Source: Streptomyces sp. BV286 (GTDB lineage Bacteria > Actinomycetota > Actinomycetes > Streptomycetales > Streptomycetaceae). Taken from it: a stretch of DNA of 64,000 nucleotides. The stretch spans positions 1 through 64,000 of the forward strand of contig NZ_JAHRIB010000129.1 in NCBI RefSeq assembly GCF_019090165.1, given 5' to 3'. Position numbers and translations under genes: made by a program. How positions within the stretch are numbered: the first letter of the stretch is position 1; every line of letters begins with the position of its first letter. Below, in pieces: positions 30,804-39,155 of the stretch. The notes below the pieces were generated by a model. The model was given only the letters and a program-made list of their open reading frames with translations, made no database searches and was not told where the DNA came from.

Positions 30804-32306
30804 CTAAGCCGTGGCGCCCGACCCCTTGGGCGACCCGGCGGGCGGCCCGGCAGGGGACTCGGCCGTCGACAGGGGGCTGGCGATGTCCTCCAGGGAGCGT
30901 CCCTCCGCCTTCACCGCGAGTGCCGCCGCCACGAGGCCCGCCGCGCACATCAGCCCGGCGCCGATCTGGAAGGCGAGGACCGTGTCGCCGACGACACCCG
31001 TGCTGGTCAGTTCCGCGAAGATCAGCGGGCCGCTGATGCCTCCGGCCGCGGTGCCGATGGCGTAGAAGAAGGCGATGGCCATCGCCCGGGTCTCCATCGG
31101 GAAGATCTCGGAGACCGTCAGGTACGCGCTGCTCGCGCCGGCCGACGCGAAGAACAGGACCACGCACCAGCAGGCGGTCATCGTGTTCGCGCTCAGCGAG
31201 CCCTGGTCGAAGAGCCAGGCCGTGCCGAAGAGCAGGATGCCGGAGAGCAGGTACGTGGACGAGATCATGATCCGGCGGCCCACGGTGTCGAAGAGCTTGC
31301 CGAGGAACAGCGGGCCGAGGAAGTTGCCGACCGCGATGACGGCGAAGTAGTAGCCGGTGTTGCCGGTCGGCACGTCGAAGAACGTGGTGAGGATCGCGCC
31401 GAAGCCGAAGGTGATCGCGTTGTAGAGGAACGCCTGCCCGATGAAGAGGGACAGGCCCAGGACGGCGCGTTTGCGGTACGTCGAGAAGACCGTCCGCCCG
31501 ATGGTGAGGAACCCGATGCTCTTGCGCTGGTGGATGGTGATCTCCCGCTCGGGCGGCGGGAGTTCACGTCCGGTCTCCTCCTCGATCTGCCGCTCGACCG
31601 AGGAGACCAGACGTTCCGCCTCGTCACCCCTGCCGTGGATGAACAGCCACCTCGGGCTCTCGGGGACGTTCCGGCGGACGAGAAGGATCACCAGGCCGAG
31701 GACGACACCGAGGAGGAAGGTGAGACGCCAGCCGACGTTGATCGCGAACAGTTCCGTGTTCAGCGCGACGATCGACAGGAGCGAGCCCGCGATGGCGCCC
31801 AGCCAGAAACTGCCGTTGATGATGAGGTCGACGCGGCCGCGGTACTTGGAGGGGATCAGTTCGTCGATCGCCGAGTTGATGGCCGCGTACTCGCCGCCGA
31901 TGCCGAAGCCGGTGAGGAAGCGGAAGAGGAAGAACCACCAGGTGGAGAACGAGAACGCCGTCATGGCGGTCGCCGCCAGGTAGACGGCGAGGGTGATCAT
32001 GAACAGCTTCTTGCGGCCGAAGATGTCCGTGAGCCGTCCGAAGAACAGTGCGCCCGCGCAGGCTCCGGCCACGTAGAGCGCGGCCGCGATGCCGGTGACC
32101 TGGGCGGCCGAGATGGGCAGCCCGCTGCCCTCCTCGGAGAGCCGGCCGGCGATGTTGCCGACGACGGTGACTTCCAGGCCGTCGAGAATCCAGACCGTGC
32201 CGAGCCCGATGACGATGGTCCAGTGCCAGCGTGACCAGGGAAGCCGGTCCAGACGGGCGGGAATGGCGGTGGTGACGGCCTCGGTGCCTGCGCCGGTTGC
32301 TGCCAT
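30804..32306 (-). CDS. MFS transporter, sugar/metabolite-proton symporter type
   Basis: 500 residues; GAGGAGAG precedes the ATG. Twelve membrane helices with the family signatures GRLTDIFGRKKLFM (loop 2-3), RFLTGFGIGGEYAAINSAIDE (helix 4), PESPRWLFIHGRG after helix 6 and GKLFDTVGRRIMI (loop 8-9). The layout is of the sugar porter / metabolite:H+ symporter subgroup. The C-terminus is a Pro/Ser-rich tail. The substrate is not predictable. Confidence 0.9.
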   Translation of the reverse strand: MAATGAGTEAVTTAIPARLDRLPWSRWHWTIVIGLGTVWILDGLEVTVVGNIAGRLSEEGSGLPISAAQVTGIAAALYVAGACAGALFFGRLTDIFGRKKLFMITLAVYLAATAMTAFSFSTWWFFLFRFLTGFGIGGEYAAINSAIDELIPSKYRGRVDLIINGSFWLGAIAGSLLSIVALNTELFAINVGWRLTFLLGVVLGLVILLVRRNVPESPRWLFIHGRGDEAERLVSSVERQIEEETGRELPPPEREITIHQRKSIGFLTIGRTVFSTYRKRAVLGLSLFIGQAFLYNAITFGFGAILTTFFDVPTGNTGYYFAVIAVGNFLGPLFLGKLFDTVGRRIMISSTYLLSGILLFGTAWLFDQGSLSANTMTACWCVVLFFASAGASSAYLTVSEIFPMETRAMAIAFFYAIGTAAGGISGPLIFAELTSTGVVGDTVLAFQIGAGLMCAAGLVAAALAVKAEGRSLEDIASPLSTAESPAGPPAGSPKGSGATA

Positions 32307-32400
32307 GGGCTCTCTCCTCGTCGAGCGAACCCCGTACGGGGGCGGACGAACCCCCTACGAGTCCCCAGGACGGAACGGCCTACGCCCCCGTCCTGCCAGG

Positions 32401-33777
32401 TCAGCCGCCCAGGGCCCGCGACAGCGTGTAGATCACCAGGCCCGCCAGGGAGCCGACCACCGTGCCGTTGATCCGGATGAACTGCAGGTCACGGCCGATG
32501 TGCGCCTCGATCTTCTTCGAGGTGTGCTCGGCGTCCCAGCCCGCGACCGTGTCCGTGATCAGCGAGGTGATCTCGTCGCGGTAGGTCGTCACCACGTACA
32601 CCGCGGCTCCCTCGACCCAGCCGTCGACCTTGGCCTGCAGCCTGGCATCGGTGGCCATCCGCGCGCCGAGGGACAGCAGCGAGGCCCGCACGCGCAGCCG
32701 CAGCTCGCTGCGCTCGTCCTCCGCGGCGGACACGATCATCTGCCGCACGGAGGACCAGGCGGACGCGATCAGGTCCTGGACCTCACCGCGGCCGAGGACC
32801 TCCCGCTTGAGGTTCTCCACGCGCGCCCGGGTGTCGGTGTCGGACTGGAGGTCGGCGGCGAAGTCCGTGAGGAAGCGGTCCAGGGCGCCGCGGGCGGGGT
32901 GGGCGGGCATGTCTCGCATCTCGGTGACGAAGCGCAGCAGCTCCTTGTAGACCCGCTCGCCGACCCTCTTGTCGACGAAGCGCGGGGTCCAGCCGGGGGC
33001 GCCGCCCTGCACCGCGTCCATCACCTGGTCGTTGTGGAGGACGAGCCAGTCGTGGGCGCGTACGCAGATCAGGTCGACGACCCGGCGGTGGCCGCCGTCC
33101 GAGACGACCTTCTCCAGCATCTTCCCCATGCCGGGGGCGATCTCCTGGGCGTCGGCCCGCCGGTTGATGGCCTCGCCGACGACGGCCTGCACGTCCGAGT
33201 CGCGGAGCACCGCGAGGGCGCCGCGCAGGGCCGTGGCCAGCTCCGCGGTCACCCGGTCGGCGTGCTCCGGGTCGGCCAGCCAGGTGCCGAGGCGGCTGCC
33301 GATGCCGACGGCGCGCAGCCGCCCGCGCACGACGTCCCGGGAGAGGAAGTTCTCGCCGACGAACTCGCCCAGGGAGACGCCGAGCTGGTCCTTCTTGGTG
33401 GGGATGATCGCGGTGTGCGGGATGGGCAGGCCCATGGGCCTGCGGAACAGGGCGGTGACGGCGAACCAGTCGGCGAGCGCGCCCACCATGCCCGCCTCGG
33501 CGGCCGCGGCCACGTAACCCGTCCAGGCGCCCGCGCCGGAGTTCCCCGCCCACTTGGCCAGTACGTAGACGACGGCGACCATGAGCAGCAGGCCCGTCGC
33601 GGTGAGTTTCATCCGGCGGACGCCGCGGAACTTCTCCTCGTCGGCGGGGCTGAACGTGTTCATGGCGCGGGTCGGCGCGGGCCGGCCGGCTGCCGTGGGG
33701 TTCGCCACACCACCGGGCCGGGAATGCTGTCCCTCCGGGCCCGAATCCCCTGTTTCTTCCTCTTTCGTGCGTTCCAT
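32401..33777 (-). CDS. DUF445 membrane protein
   Basis: 458 residues from the ATG at 33777 (MERTKEEE); starts at 33663 (MNTFSPADEEKFRG) or 33930 are possible, and the first ~40 residues are of low complexity. The core is DUF445: a helix LTATGLLLMVAVVYVLAKW, a second hydrophobic stretch with EAGMVGALADWFAVTALFRRPMGLPIPHTAIIP, then a long helical region, and a final helix at the C-terminus (FIRINGTVVGSLAGLVIYTLSRAL). YheB/DUF445 proteins are widespread and lack a clear function. Confidence 0.82.
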   Translation of the reverse strand: MERTKEEETGDSGPEGQHSRPGGVANPTAAGRPAPTRAMNTFSPADEEKFRGVRRMKLTATGLLLMVAVVYVLAKWAGNSGAGAWTGYVAAAAEAGMVGALADWFAVTALFRRPMGLPIPHTAIIPTKKDQLGVSLGEFVGENFLSRDVVRGRLRAVGIGSRLGTWLADPEHADRVTAELATALRGALAVLRDSDVQAVVGEAINRRADAQEIAPGMGKMLEKVVSDGGHRRVVDLICVRAHDWLVLHNDQVMDAVQGGAPGWTPRFVDKRVGERVYKELLRFVTEMRDMPAHPARGALDRFLTDFAADLQSDTDTRARVENLKREVLGRGEVQDLIASAWSSVRQMIVSAAEDERSELRLRVRASLLSLGARMATDARLQAKVDGWVEGAAVYVVTTYRDEITSLITDTVAGWDAEHTSKKIEAHIGRDLQFIRINGTVVGSLAGLVIYTLSRALGG

Positions 33778-33995
33778 CCACTCCATCCGTTCCCGGTCCC
33801 CCACACCCATTGTCCCAACCTGACCGACTCCTGGAACGGAACAGGAGTTCCCGGCGTCTGTTCGGGCGGGGGAGTTCAGCGGGGGGTTCCTGGGGTTCAG
33901 GGGGGTCCTGTCTGTTTCCTTCCGCGCCATGCCTCATCATGGGGTGATCACATCGGAGCCCGGGGCTCCCACTTTTTCGAGGAGACACGCACCGC

Positions 33996-35312
33996 ATGAC
34001 CAAGCGTCACGGTTATGCCTTGCTGGCAGCGATCGTTGCCGTGATCGTCGCCATCTCAGCCGCCATATACGTCGGTGTGGCAGCCGACGACGGCGCGCAG
34101 ACCACGGTGGCCGGCGGCCGTACCCCGCACAACTCCGCGGCCCCCGCGTCCGTCGGCACCTGGGTGGGCGCCTGGGCGGCCTCCCCCGCCGGATCGGAGC
34201 CGGGCACCGAGGTGAACGGCATGGCGGGCCGCTCGGTCCGCAACGTGGTGCACGTGGGCGTCGGCGGCACCGCGGCCCGCATCACCCTGTCCAACCTGTA
34301 CGGGCAGCAGCCGCTCAGCATCACGCACGCCTCCGTCGCCGTCGCGGCCACCGCGAACAACGCCGCCGCGGCCGCCGACTCGATGCGGCGCCTCACCTTC
34401 GGCGGCAACCCGTCGGTGGTGGTGCCCGCCGGACAACAGGTCGTCAGCGACGCCGTACGGCTGCTGATCCCGCACGACACGGACGTGCTGGTGACGACGT
34501 ACTCACCGACCCCGTCGGGGCCCGTCACCTACCACCCGCAGGCACGGCAGATCTCGTACACCGCGGAGGGCGACCGCACGGAGGACGTCAGCGGTGTCGC
34601 GTACACCGGGCAGACGCCGTACTGGCGCTACCTGACCGCGCTCGACGTGCTGAGCAACGAGTCGGACGGCACGGTCGTCGTCATCGGCGACTCGCTCACC
34701 GACGGCGTGACCTCGTCCGTCGGGGAGAACCGGCGCTGGACGGACGTCCTGACCGACCGGCTGCGCGGCGGCTCGGACGGCCCCCGCTACAGCGTCGTCA
34801 ACCAGGGCATCAGCGGCAACCGCGTCCTGACCAGCGGCCTCGGCCGCCCCGCCGAGAACCCGAGCGGCCTGGCCCGCTTCGACCGTGACGTCCTCGGCCG
34901 CACCAACGTCAGGGCGGTCGTGGTCGCCCTCGGCGTCAACGACATCCTGCGCACGCCCAGCCAGACCGACGCGAACCGGATCACCGCCGGGCTGCGCGAA
35001 CTGAAGCGGCTGGCCCACGCGCGCGGCCTGCGGGTCGTCGGGGCCACCCTCATGCCCTTCCAGGGACACCGCGGATACCGGCCCCACCTGGAGGACACCC
35101 GCCAGGCCGTCAACGCCCAGATCCGCTCCGGGAGGGTCTTCGACGCCTACGTCGACTTCGACGAGGCGCTCCGCGACCCGTACAACCCGCGCCGCCTGCG
35201 CTCCGACTACGACTCGGGCGACCACCTCCACCCGAGCGACAAGGGCTACGCGCGCATGGCGGAGGTCTTCGACCTGGACGACCTCAAGGGCGCGGCCCCG
35301 GCAGAGCTGTGA
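33996..35312 (+). CDS. Secreted or membrane-anchored SGNH/GDSL hydrolase
   Basis: 438 residues. An N-terminal hydrophobic segment (YALLAAIVAVIVAISAAIYVGVA) acts as signal peptide or anchor. An N-terminal beta-rich part (about 50-210, WVGAWAASPAGSEPG) precedes the SGNH core: GDSLTDG (231-237, S233), NQGISGNR, LGVNDI and DHLHP with D409 and H412. This two-part layout is that of Streptomyces SGNH lipases/esterases with a 'WVGAWAASP' start. The substrate is unknown. Divergent from the DUF445 gene. Confidence 0.87.
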   Translation: MTKRHGYALLAAIVAVIVAISAAIYVGVAADDGAQTTVAGGRTPHNSAAPASVGTWVGAWAASPAGSEPGTEVNGMAGRSVRNVVHVGVGGTAARITLSNLYGQQPLSITHASVAVAATANNAAAAADSMRRLTFGGNPSVVVPAGQQVVSDAVRLLIPHDTDVLVTTYSPTPSGPVTYHPQARQISYTAEGDRTEDVSGVAYTGQTPYWRYLTALDVLSNESDGTVVVIGDSLTDGVTSSVGENRRWTDVLTDRLRGGSDGPRYSVVNQGISGNRVLTSGLGRPAENPSGLARFDRDVLGRTNVRAVVVALGVNDILRTPSQTDANRITAGLRELKRLAHARGLRVVGATLMPFQGHRGYRPHLEDTRQAVNAQIRSGRVFDAYVDFDEALRDPYNPRRLRSDYDSGDHLHPSDKGYARMAEVFDLDDLKGAAPAEL

Positions 35313-35321
35313 CCCCCCGGC

Positions 35322-35367
35322 AGGGGCGCGGGGAACCGCGCGACGACCGGCCACAGCGGGCCCGCGG
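35322..35367. repeat. Dispersed intergenic element, copy 2
   Basis: AGGGGCGCGGGGAACCGCGC through GGGCCCGCGG, 10 bases after the SGNH hydrolase stop. Same family as copies at 29538, 57466 and 58152. Confidence 0.78.
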
Positions 35368-35395
35368 CTGACGCGGCGGGCTCCCGGCGGAGCCC

Positions 35396-36289
35396 TCAGT
35401 CCCGGTCCCGCCGGTCCTCCCGGCGCTCACGTCGCTCCTCACGCCGCTCCTCGCGGTGCTCGCGCATCATCTCCCGGTGCTGTTCCATCGCGGCGCGGTG
35501 AAGGGAACGGGCCTCGTCCAGGGAGTCGCCCCGCCCCTCCCTCCCGGTACCGGAGCCCTCCAGGGCCCGGCGCCTGGACTCCTCCAGCTCCTCCTGGCGG
35601 GCGGCCTTGCGCTCCAGCTTCTCCAGCCGCCGCTCCTCCTTCTGACGCAGCCGCTCCGCCTTGGTGACCTTGCGCTCGACACCGACGCCGCCCCAGAACG
35701 CGAACCCGGTGACGACGACACGCGGAGCGCCCGGGTCACCCAGCACACCCTCCTCGCGGTGGTCGAAACCGCCCATGATCCCGATGCCACGGACGACGAC
35801 CTCGACACCGGGCGGCACGATCACACTCATCCCGCCCATGATCGCGACGCAGTTGACCACGACCTCGCCGTCGGCGAAGTTCGCCTCGCGCAGGTCGATG
35901 ACCCCACCGCCCCAGAACGCGAAGGAGTTGAACCGCTTCGGCATGGTCCAGCGCCCCTTGCGCTCGAACCCGCCCATGATCGCGACACCCCACCGGGACG
36001 AGCCTTCACCACCGACGACACGGCCCGCCCAGTCGCCCGCCTCGGCCGGCTGCTTGACCATCGACACGGCGGGCGAGGGAGGGGTCACCCCGGGCGCGGG
36101 CAGATCCCGGGTGATGGGCTCCAGATCCCGGTACGTACGCGCCTTGTACGTCGCCTCCAGCCGCTCCTCGAACTCCTCCATGTCGAGGCGCCCCTCCGCG
36201 AGGGCGTCCCTCAGCACTTCGGCGACCTGTTCGCGGTCGGCGTCGGAGGCACGCAGCTCGGGAAGCCCACCGGGGAGTTCGTCCGTCAT
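35396..36289 (-). CDS. DUF1707 / LiaF-like cell-envelope protein
   Basis: 297 residues. Residues 8-60 are DUF1707 (RASDADREQVAEVLRDALAEGRLDMEEFEERLEATYKARTYRDLEPI). The middle carries repeated 'xAIMGGF / FAFWGG' strands (VAIMGGFERKGRW, FNSFAFWGGGVIDL, CVAIMGGMSVI, GIGIMGGFDHRE, GFAFWGG), as in LiaF C-terminal domains. The last ~90 residues are highly charged coiled coil (REERREERRERREDRRDR). No membrane helix. It probably senses or reports envelope stress. It ends 10 bases before the ABC gene cluster on the same strand is reached. Confidence 0.85.
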   Translation of the reverse strand: MTDELPGGLPELRASDADREQVAEVLRDALAEGRLDMEEFEERLEATYKARTYRDLEPITRDLPAPGVTPPSPAVSMVKQPAEAGDWAGRVVGGEGSSRWGVAIMGGFERKGRWTMPKRFNSFAFWGGGVIDLREANFADGEVVVNCVAIMGGMSVIVPPGVEVVVRGIGIMGGFDHREEGVLGDPGAPRVVVTGFAFWGGVGVERKVTKAERLRQKEERRLEKLERKAARQEELEESRRRALEGSGTGREGRGDSLDEARSLHRAAMEQHREMMREHREERREERRERREDRRDRD

Positions 36290-36299
36290 GGGCAGAAGC

Positions 36300-37289
36300 C
36301 TACGAGGTTGCCTTCTCCGCGTACATGCGGCTGATGACCGCCTCGATGTCCGGTTCCCGCACCGACAGGTCCACCAGCGGATACTCGGCCGCGATCCGCG
36401 CCACCAGCGGCGCCGCCGACTGCGCCGCCGGGAAGGCGAGCCACTGCCGCGGCCCCTCCACCTTCACCACGCGCGCCAACCCGACGTCGATGGGCGGCAG
36501 TTCACGCTCCAGGTCCACGACGAGGGTCCGCTCGCTCTCGCCGATCTCGTGCAGCCCCGTCAACGGACCGTCGTACATCAGGCGCCCGTGGTCGATGACC
36601 ATCACCCGCCGGCACAGCTGCTCGATGTCGGTCAGGTCGTGGGTGGTGAGCAGGACGGTCGTGCCCCGCTCGGCGTTGAGGTCCCGCAGGAACTCCCGCA
36701 CCCTCGCCTTGCTGATCACGTCGAGTCCGATCGTCGGCTCGTCCAGGTACAGCACCTCCGGATCGTGCAGCAGCGCCGCCGCGACGTCCCCGCGCATCCG
36801 CTGCCCCAGCGACAGCTGCCGCACCGGCACGTCCAGCAGGGCTCCCAGCTCCAGAAGCTCGACACACCGGTCCAGGTTCTCCGCGTACCGCGCGTCCGGG
36901 ATCCGGTACATGCGGTGCATCAGCCGGTACGAGTCGATCAGCGGCAGATCCCACCAGAGCGTCGTCCGCTGCCCGAACACCACCCCGATGCGCCGCGCGA
37001 GCCGGGTGCGCTCGCGCGAGGGGTCGATGCCCGCCACCCGGAGCCGCCCGCCACTCGGCGTGAGAATGCCCGTGAGCATCTTGATGGTGGTCGACTTCCC
37101 GGCGCCGTTCGGCCCGATGTAACCGACCATCTCACCCCGCGCCACGGTGAAGGAGAGCGAGTCGACCGCCCGCACCTGCCGCCGCTCGCTCCGCATGAAC
37201 CCGGTCTTCTTCCGCACGTCGAAGACCTTCTCGACCCGGTCCAGCCGAATGAAGCCGTCATCGGCCCCACTGCCCGCCTCGATGCCCAC
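36300..37289 (-). CDS. ABC transporter ATPase, ABC-2 exporter type
   Basis: 329 residues from a GTG. Walker A GPNGAGKSTTIKML, signature LSLGQRMRGD, Walker B VLYLDEPTIGLD and switch histidine TTHDLTDIEQL. A domain of about 75 residues follows the nucleotide-binding domain, as in viologen/daunorubicin-type exporters. It is three bases from the permease stop, so the three genes 38955-36300 form one operon. It powers export through the two membrane proteins. Confidence 0.92.
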   Translation of the reverse strand: MGIEAGSGADDGFIRLDRVEKVFDVRKKTGFMRSERRQVRAVDSLSFTVARGEMVGYIGPNGAGKSTTIKMLTGILTPSGGRLRVAGIDPSRERTRLARRIGVVFGQRTTLWWDLPLIDSYRLMHRMYRIPDARYAENLDRCVELLELGALLDVPVRQLSLGQRMRGDVAAALLHDPEVLYLDEPTIGLDVISKARVREFLRDLNAERGTTVLLTTHDLTDIEQLCRRVMVIDHGRLMYDGPLTGLHEIGESERTLVVDLERELPPIDVGLARVVKVEGPRQWLAFPAAQSAAPLVARIAAEYPLVDLSVREPDIEAVISRMYAEKATS

Positions 37290-37292
37290 GCA

Positions 37293-38153
37293 CTAACTCC
37301 CCGTACTCCGGTACGAACGAAGACCCGCCCGCCAGGCCACCCCGGCGAGCGCACAACAGACGACCGCCACGAGCGGCGGCAGGAACGCGACCCACTCCGG
37401 CAGGTCGAGCGGATACGGCAGATCCAGCACGTACAACGCGGGCAGCCAGTTCACGAAGGCGAGCGGCAGCACGAACGTCACCCCACGCACCAGATCCGTC
37501 GCGAAGACCGTCGGCGGGTACTGCAGCAGCGTCGTCCCGCCGTACGTGAAGGAGTTCTGCACCTGCGACGCGTCCTGCGCCACGAACTGGAAGGCCCCGC
37601 CCGCCACGAAAACCGACGCGAAGATCGCGGTCCCGCTCACCACCATCACCGGCATCAGCAGCACCTTCAGCGGAGTCCAGGAGATGTCGACCACCGCGAG
37701 CGCGTACCCGAGAACCAGCAGCCCCTGCGTGATCCGGCCCAGCCGCCGCAGCGCGAACCGGTCCGCGGCGACCTGCGCGAGCACCGGCGCCGGCCGCACG
37801 AGCAGCGTGTCGAGCGTGCCGTCCCGCACCCGCCGGCCCAACCGGTCCATCGAACCGATCGTCAGATCCGTCAGACCGAACGCCGTACTGGACAACCCGT
37901 ACAGGAACGCCACCTCACCCAGCGAATAGCCGCCGAGCTCGTCGACCCGCGAGAACATCAGCAGGATCGCGACGAAGTCGAGCGCCGTCCCCGCGAAGTT
38001 CCCGAGAGCGGTCATCACGAACGACGCGCGGTACGCCATCGTCGAACGGATCCACATCCACGCGATCAGCCGGTAGGCGCGCAGCCCGTCCACCACACGC
38101 GAACCCCCGACCGGCGCGAAGTCACCCTCACGCCGCTCCCACAGGTCAGCCAC
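37293..38153 (-). CDS. ABC-2 family permease, second subunit
   Basis: 286 residues from a GTG overlapping the previous permease stop by 8 bases. Six membrane helices, including MTALGNFAGTALDFVAILLMF, GLLVLGYALAVVDI, MPVMVVSGTAIFASVFVAGGAFQFV and LPPLVAVVCCALAGVAW. It belongs to the DUF990 / viologen-exporter-like permeases, which occur as two dissimilar subunits beside one ATPase. Confidence 0.87.
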   Translation of the reverse strand: MADLWERREGDFAPVGGSRVVDGLRAYRLIAWMWIRSTMAYRASFVMTALGNFAGTALDFVAILLMFSRVDELGGYSLGEVAFLYGLSSTAFGLTDLTIGSMDRLGRRVRDGTLDTLLVRPAPVLAQVAADRFALRRLGRITQGLLVLGYALAVVDISWTPLKVLLMPVMVVSGTAIFASVFVAGGAFQFVAQDASQVQNSFTYGGTTLLQYPPTVFATDLVRGVTFVLPLAFVNWLPALYVLDLPYPLDLPEWVAFLPPLVAVVCCALAGVAWRAGLRSYRSTGS

Positions 38154-38955
38154 CCTGGACCACCACCCTGCGCGTCGCCGCCGACTGGATCATCCGGCCC
38201 ACCGCCAGCAGCCCGACCGCCCACGCGGCCTGGAAGACGTACGTACGCAGCACCCCCGAGCCCGTACGCTCCCCCAGCAGCACATCCGCCGGCGCCTGGA
38301 TCAGCGCCGACCAGGGCAGCGCCCGGGCCAGCTCGCCGAGACCGCCGGGAAAGACGTTCAGCGGCAGGGTCATCCCGGAGAAGAACAACCCCGCGAGAAC
38401 CGCCAGTTGCTGCACACCCGCCCCGTCCATGAACCAGAACGCCAGCAGCGCCACGACATAGCGGATCGCGAAACTCACCAGCAGACCGAGGGCGACGGCG
38501 ACGAGGAACGCCAGCCAGGTCAGGACGTCGCCCGGCAGCGCGAGATGGAACACCAGTCCCCCGAACGCCATCGGCACCACACCGCGTCCCACCAACTGGA
38601 ACCCGGCCCGCCCCGCGTCGGCGGCCAGCCACCACATCTGAAGGTCCGCCGGCCGGTACAGGTCGATCGCGATGTCACCCGTACGGATTCTCTCGGTCAT
38701 CTCGTCCTCGAAACCGCCCCCCATCACCGCGACCGCCGCGAGCAGCCCCTGCCCGAGCCACACATAGGTCACGGCCTGGGACTGGTCGTACCCCCCGAGA
38801 CCAGGCCTCTCCTCCCACAGGGCGATGTACGTGTACGCCAGGATCAGCCCGAAGACCGTGTTGGTGAACACGCCCGCGGCGGTGGCCACCCGATAGGTCG
38901 CATACCGTCGGAACGCACCCACCATGACGGCCGCGTACAGCCTTCCTGCCCCCAC
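38146..38955 (-). CDS. ABC-2 family permease, first subunit
   Basis: 269 residues. The GTG at 38955 (VGAGRLYAAVMVGAFRRY) is preferred over the ATG at 38925: AAGGGGG lies 7 bases upstream. Six membrane helices (TVFGLILAYTYIALWE, LGQGLLAAVAVMGG, LTWLAFLVAVALGLLVSFAIRY, LAVLAGLFFSGMTLPLNVFP). DUF990-like. The first gene of the exporter operon. The substrate is unknown; paralogous systems in actinobacteria export cationic dyes or drugs. Confidence 0.85.
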   Translation of the reverse strand: MGAGRLYAAVMVGAFRRYATYRVATAAGVFTNTVFGLILAYTYIALWEERPGLGGYDQSQAVTYVWLGQGLLAAVAVMGGGFEDEMTERIRTGDIAIDLYRPADLQMWWLAADAGRAGFQLVGRGVVPMAFGGLVFHLALPGDVLTWLAFLVAVALGLLVSFAIRYVVALLAFWFMDGAGVQQLAVLAGLFFSGMTLPLNVFPGGLGELARALPWSALIQAPADVLLGERTGSGVLRTYVFQAAWAVGLLAVGRMIQSAATRRVVVQGG

Positions 38956-39155
38956 CCCGGGCCCCCTTCGACCGTCACGAGCCAAAGCGAAGGAGCCTAG
39001 CCGCGGGGCCCCGCCACGTGCCAGGCAATTTCCCGCCCGACGCGTGCCCCGCACCGGGAACGAATCACCGGATGCGACAGTCTTCAAAGGGAGGGGCGCA
39101 CAAGGCGTACCAGGGCGTACGAGGCGTACGACGCGAAACGGGAGTCCGGCACAAG

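Noticed and set aside
35661..38432. 923-codon plus-strand frame across the LiaF-like and ABC genes
   Set aside because: It is antisense to three coding genes with clear motifs and is dominated by R, P, H and T.
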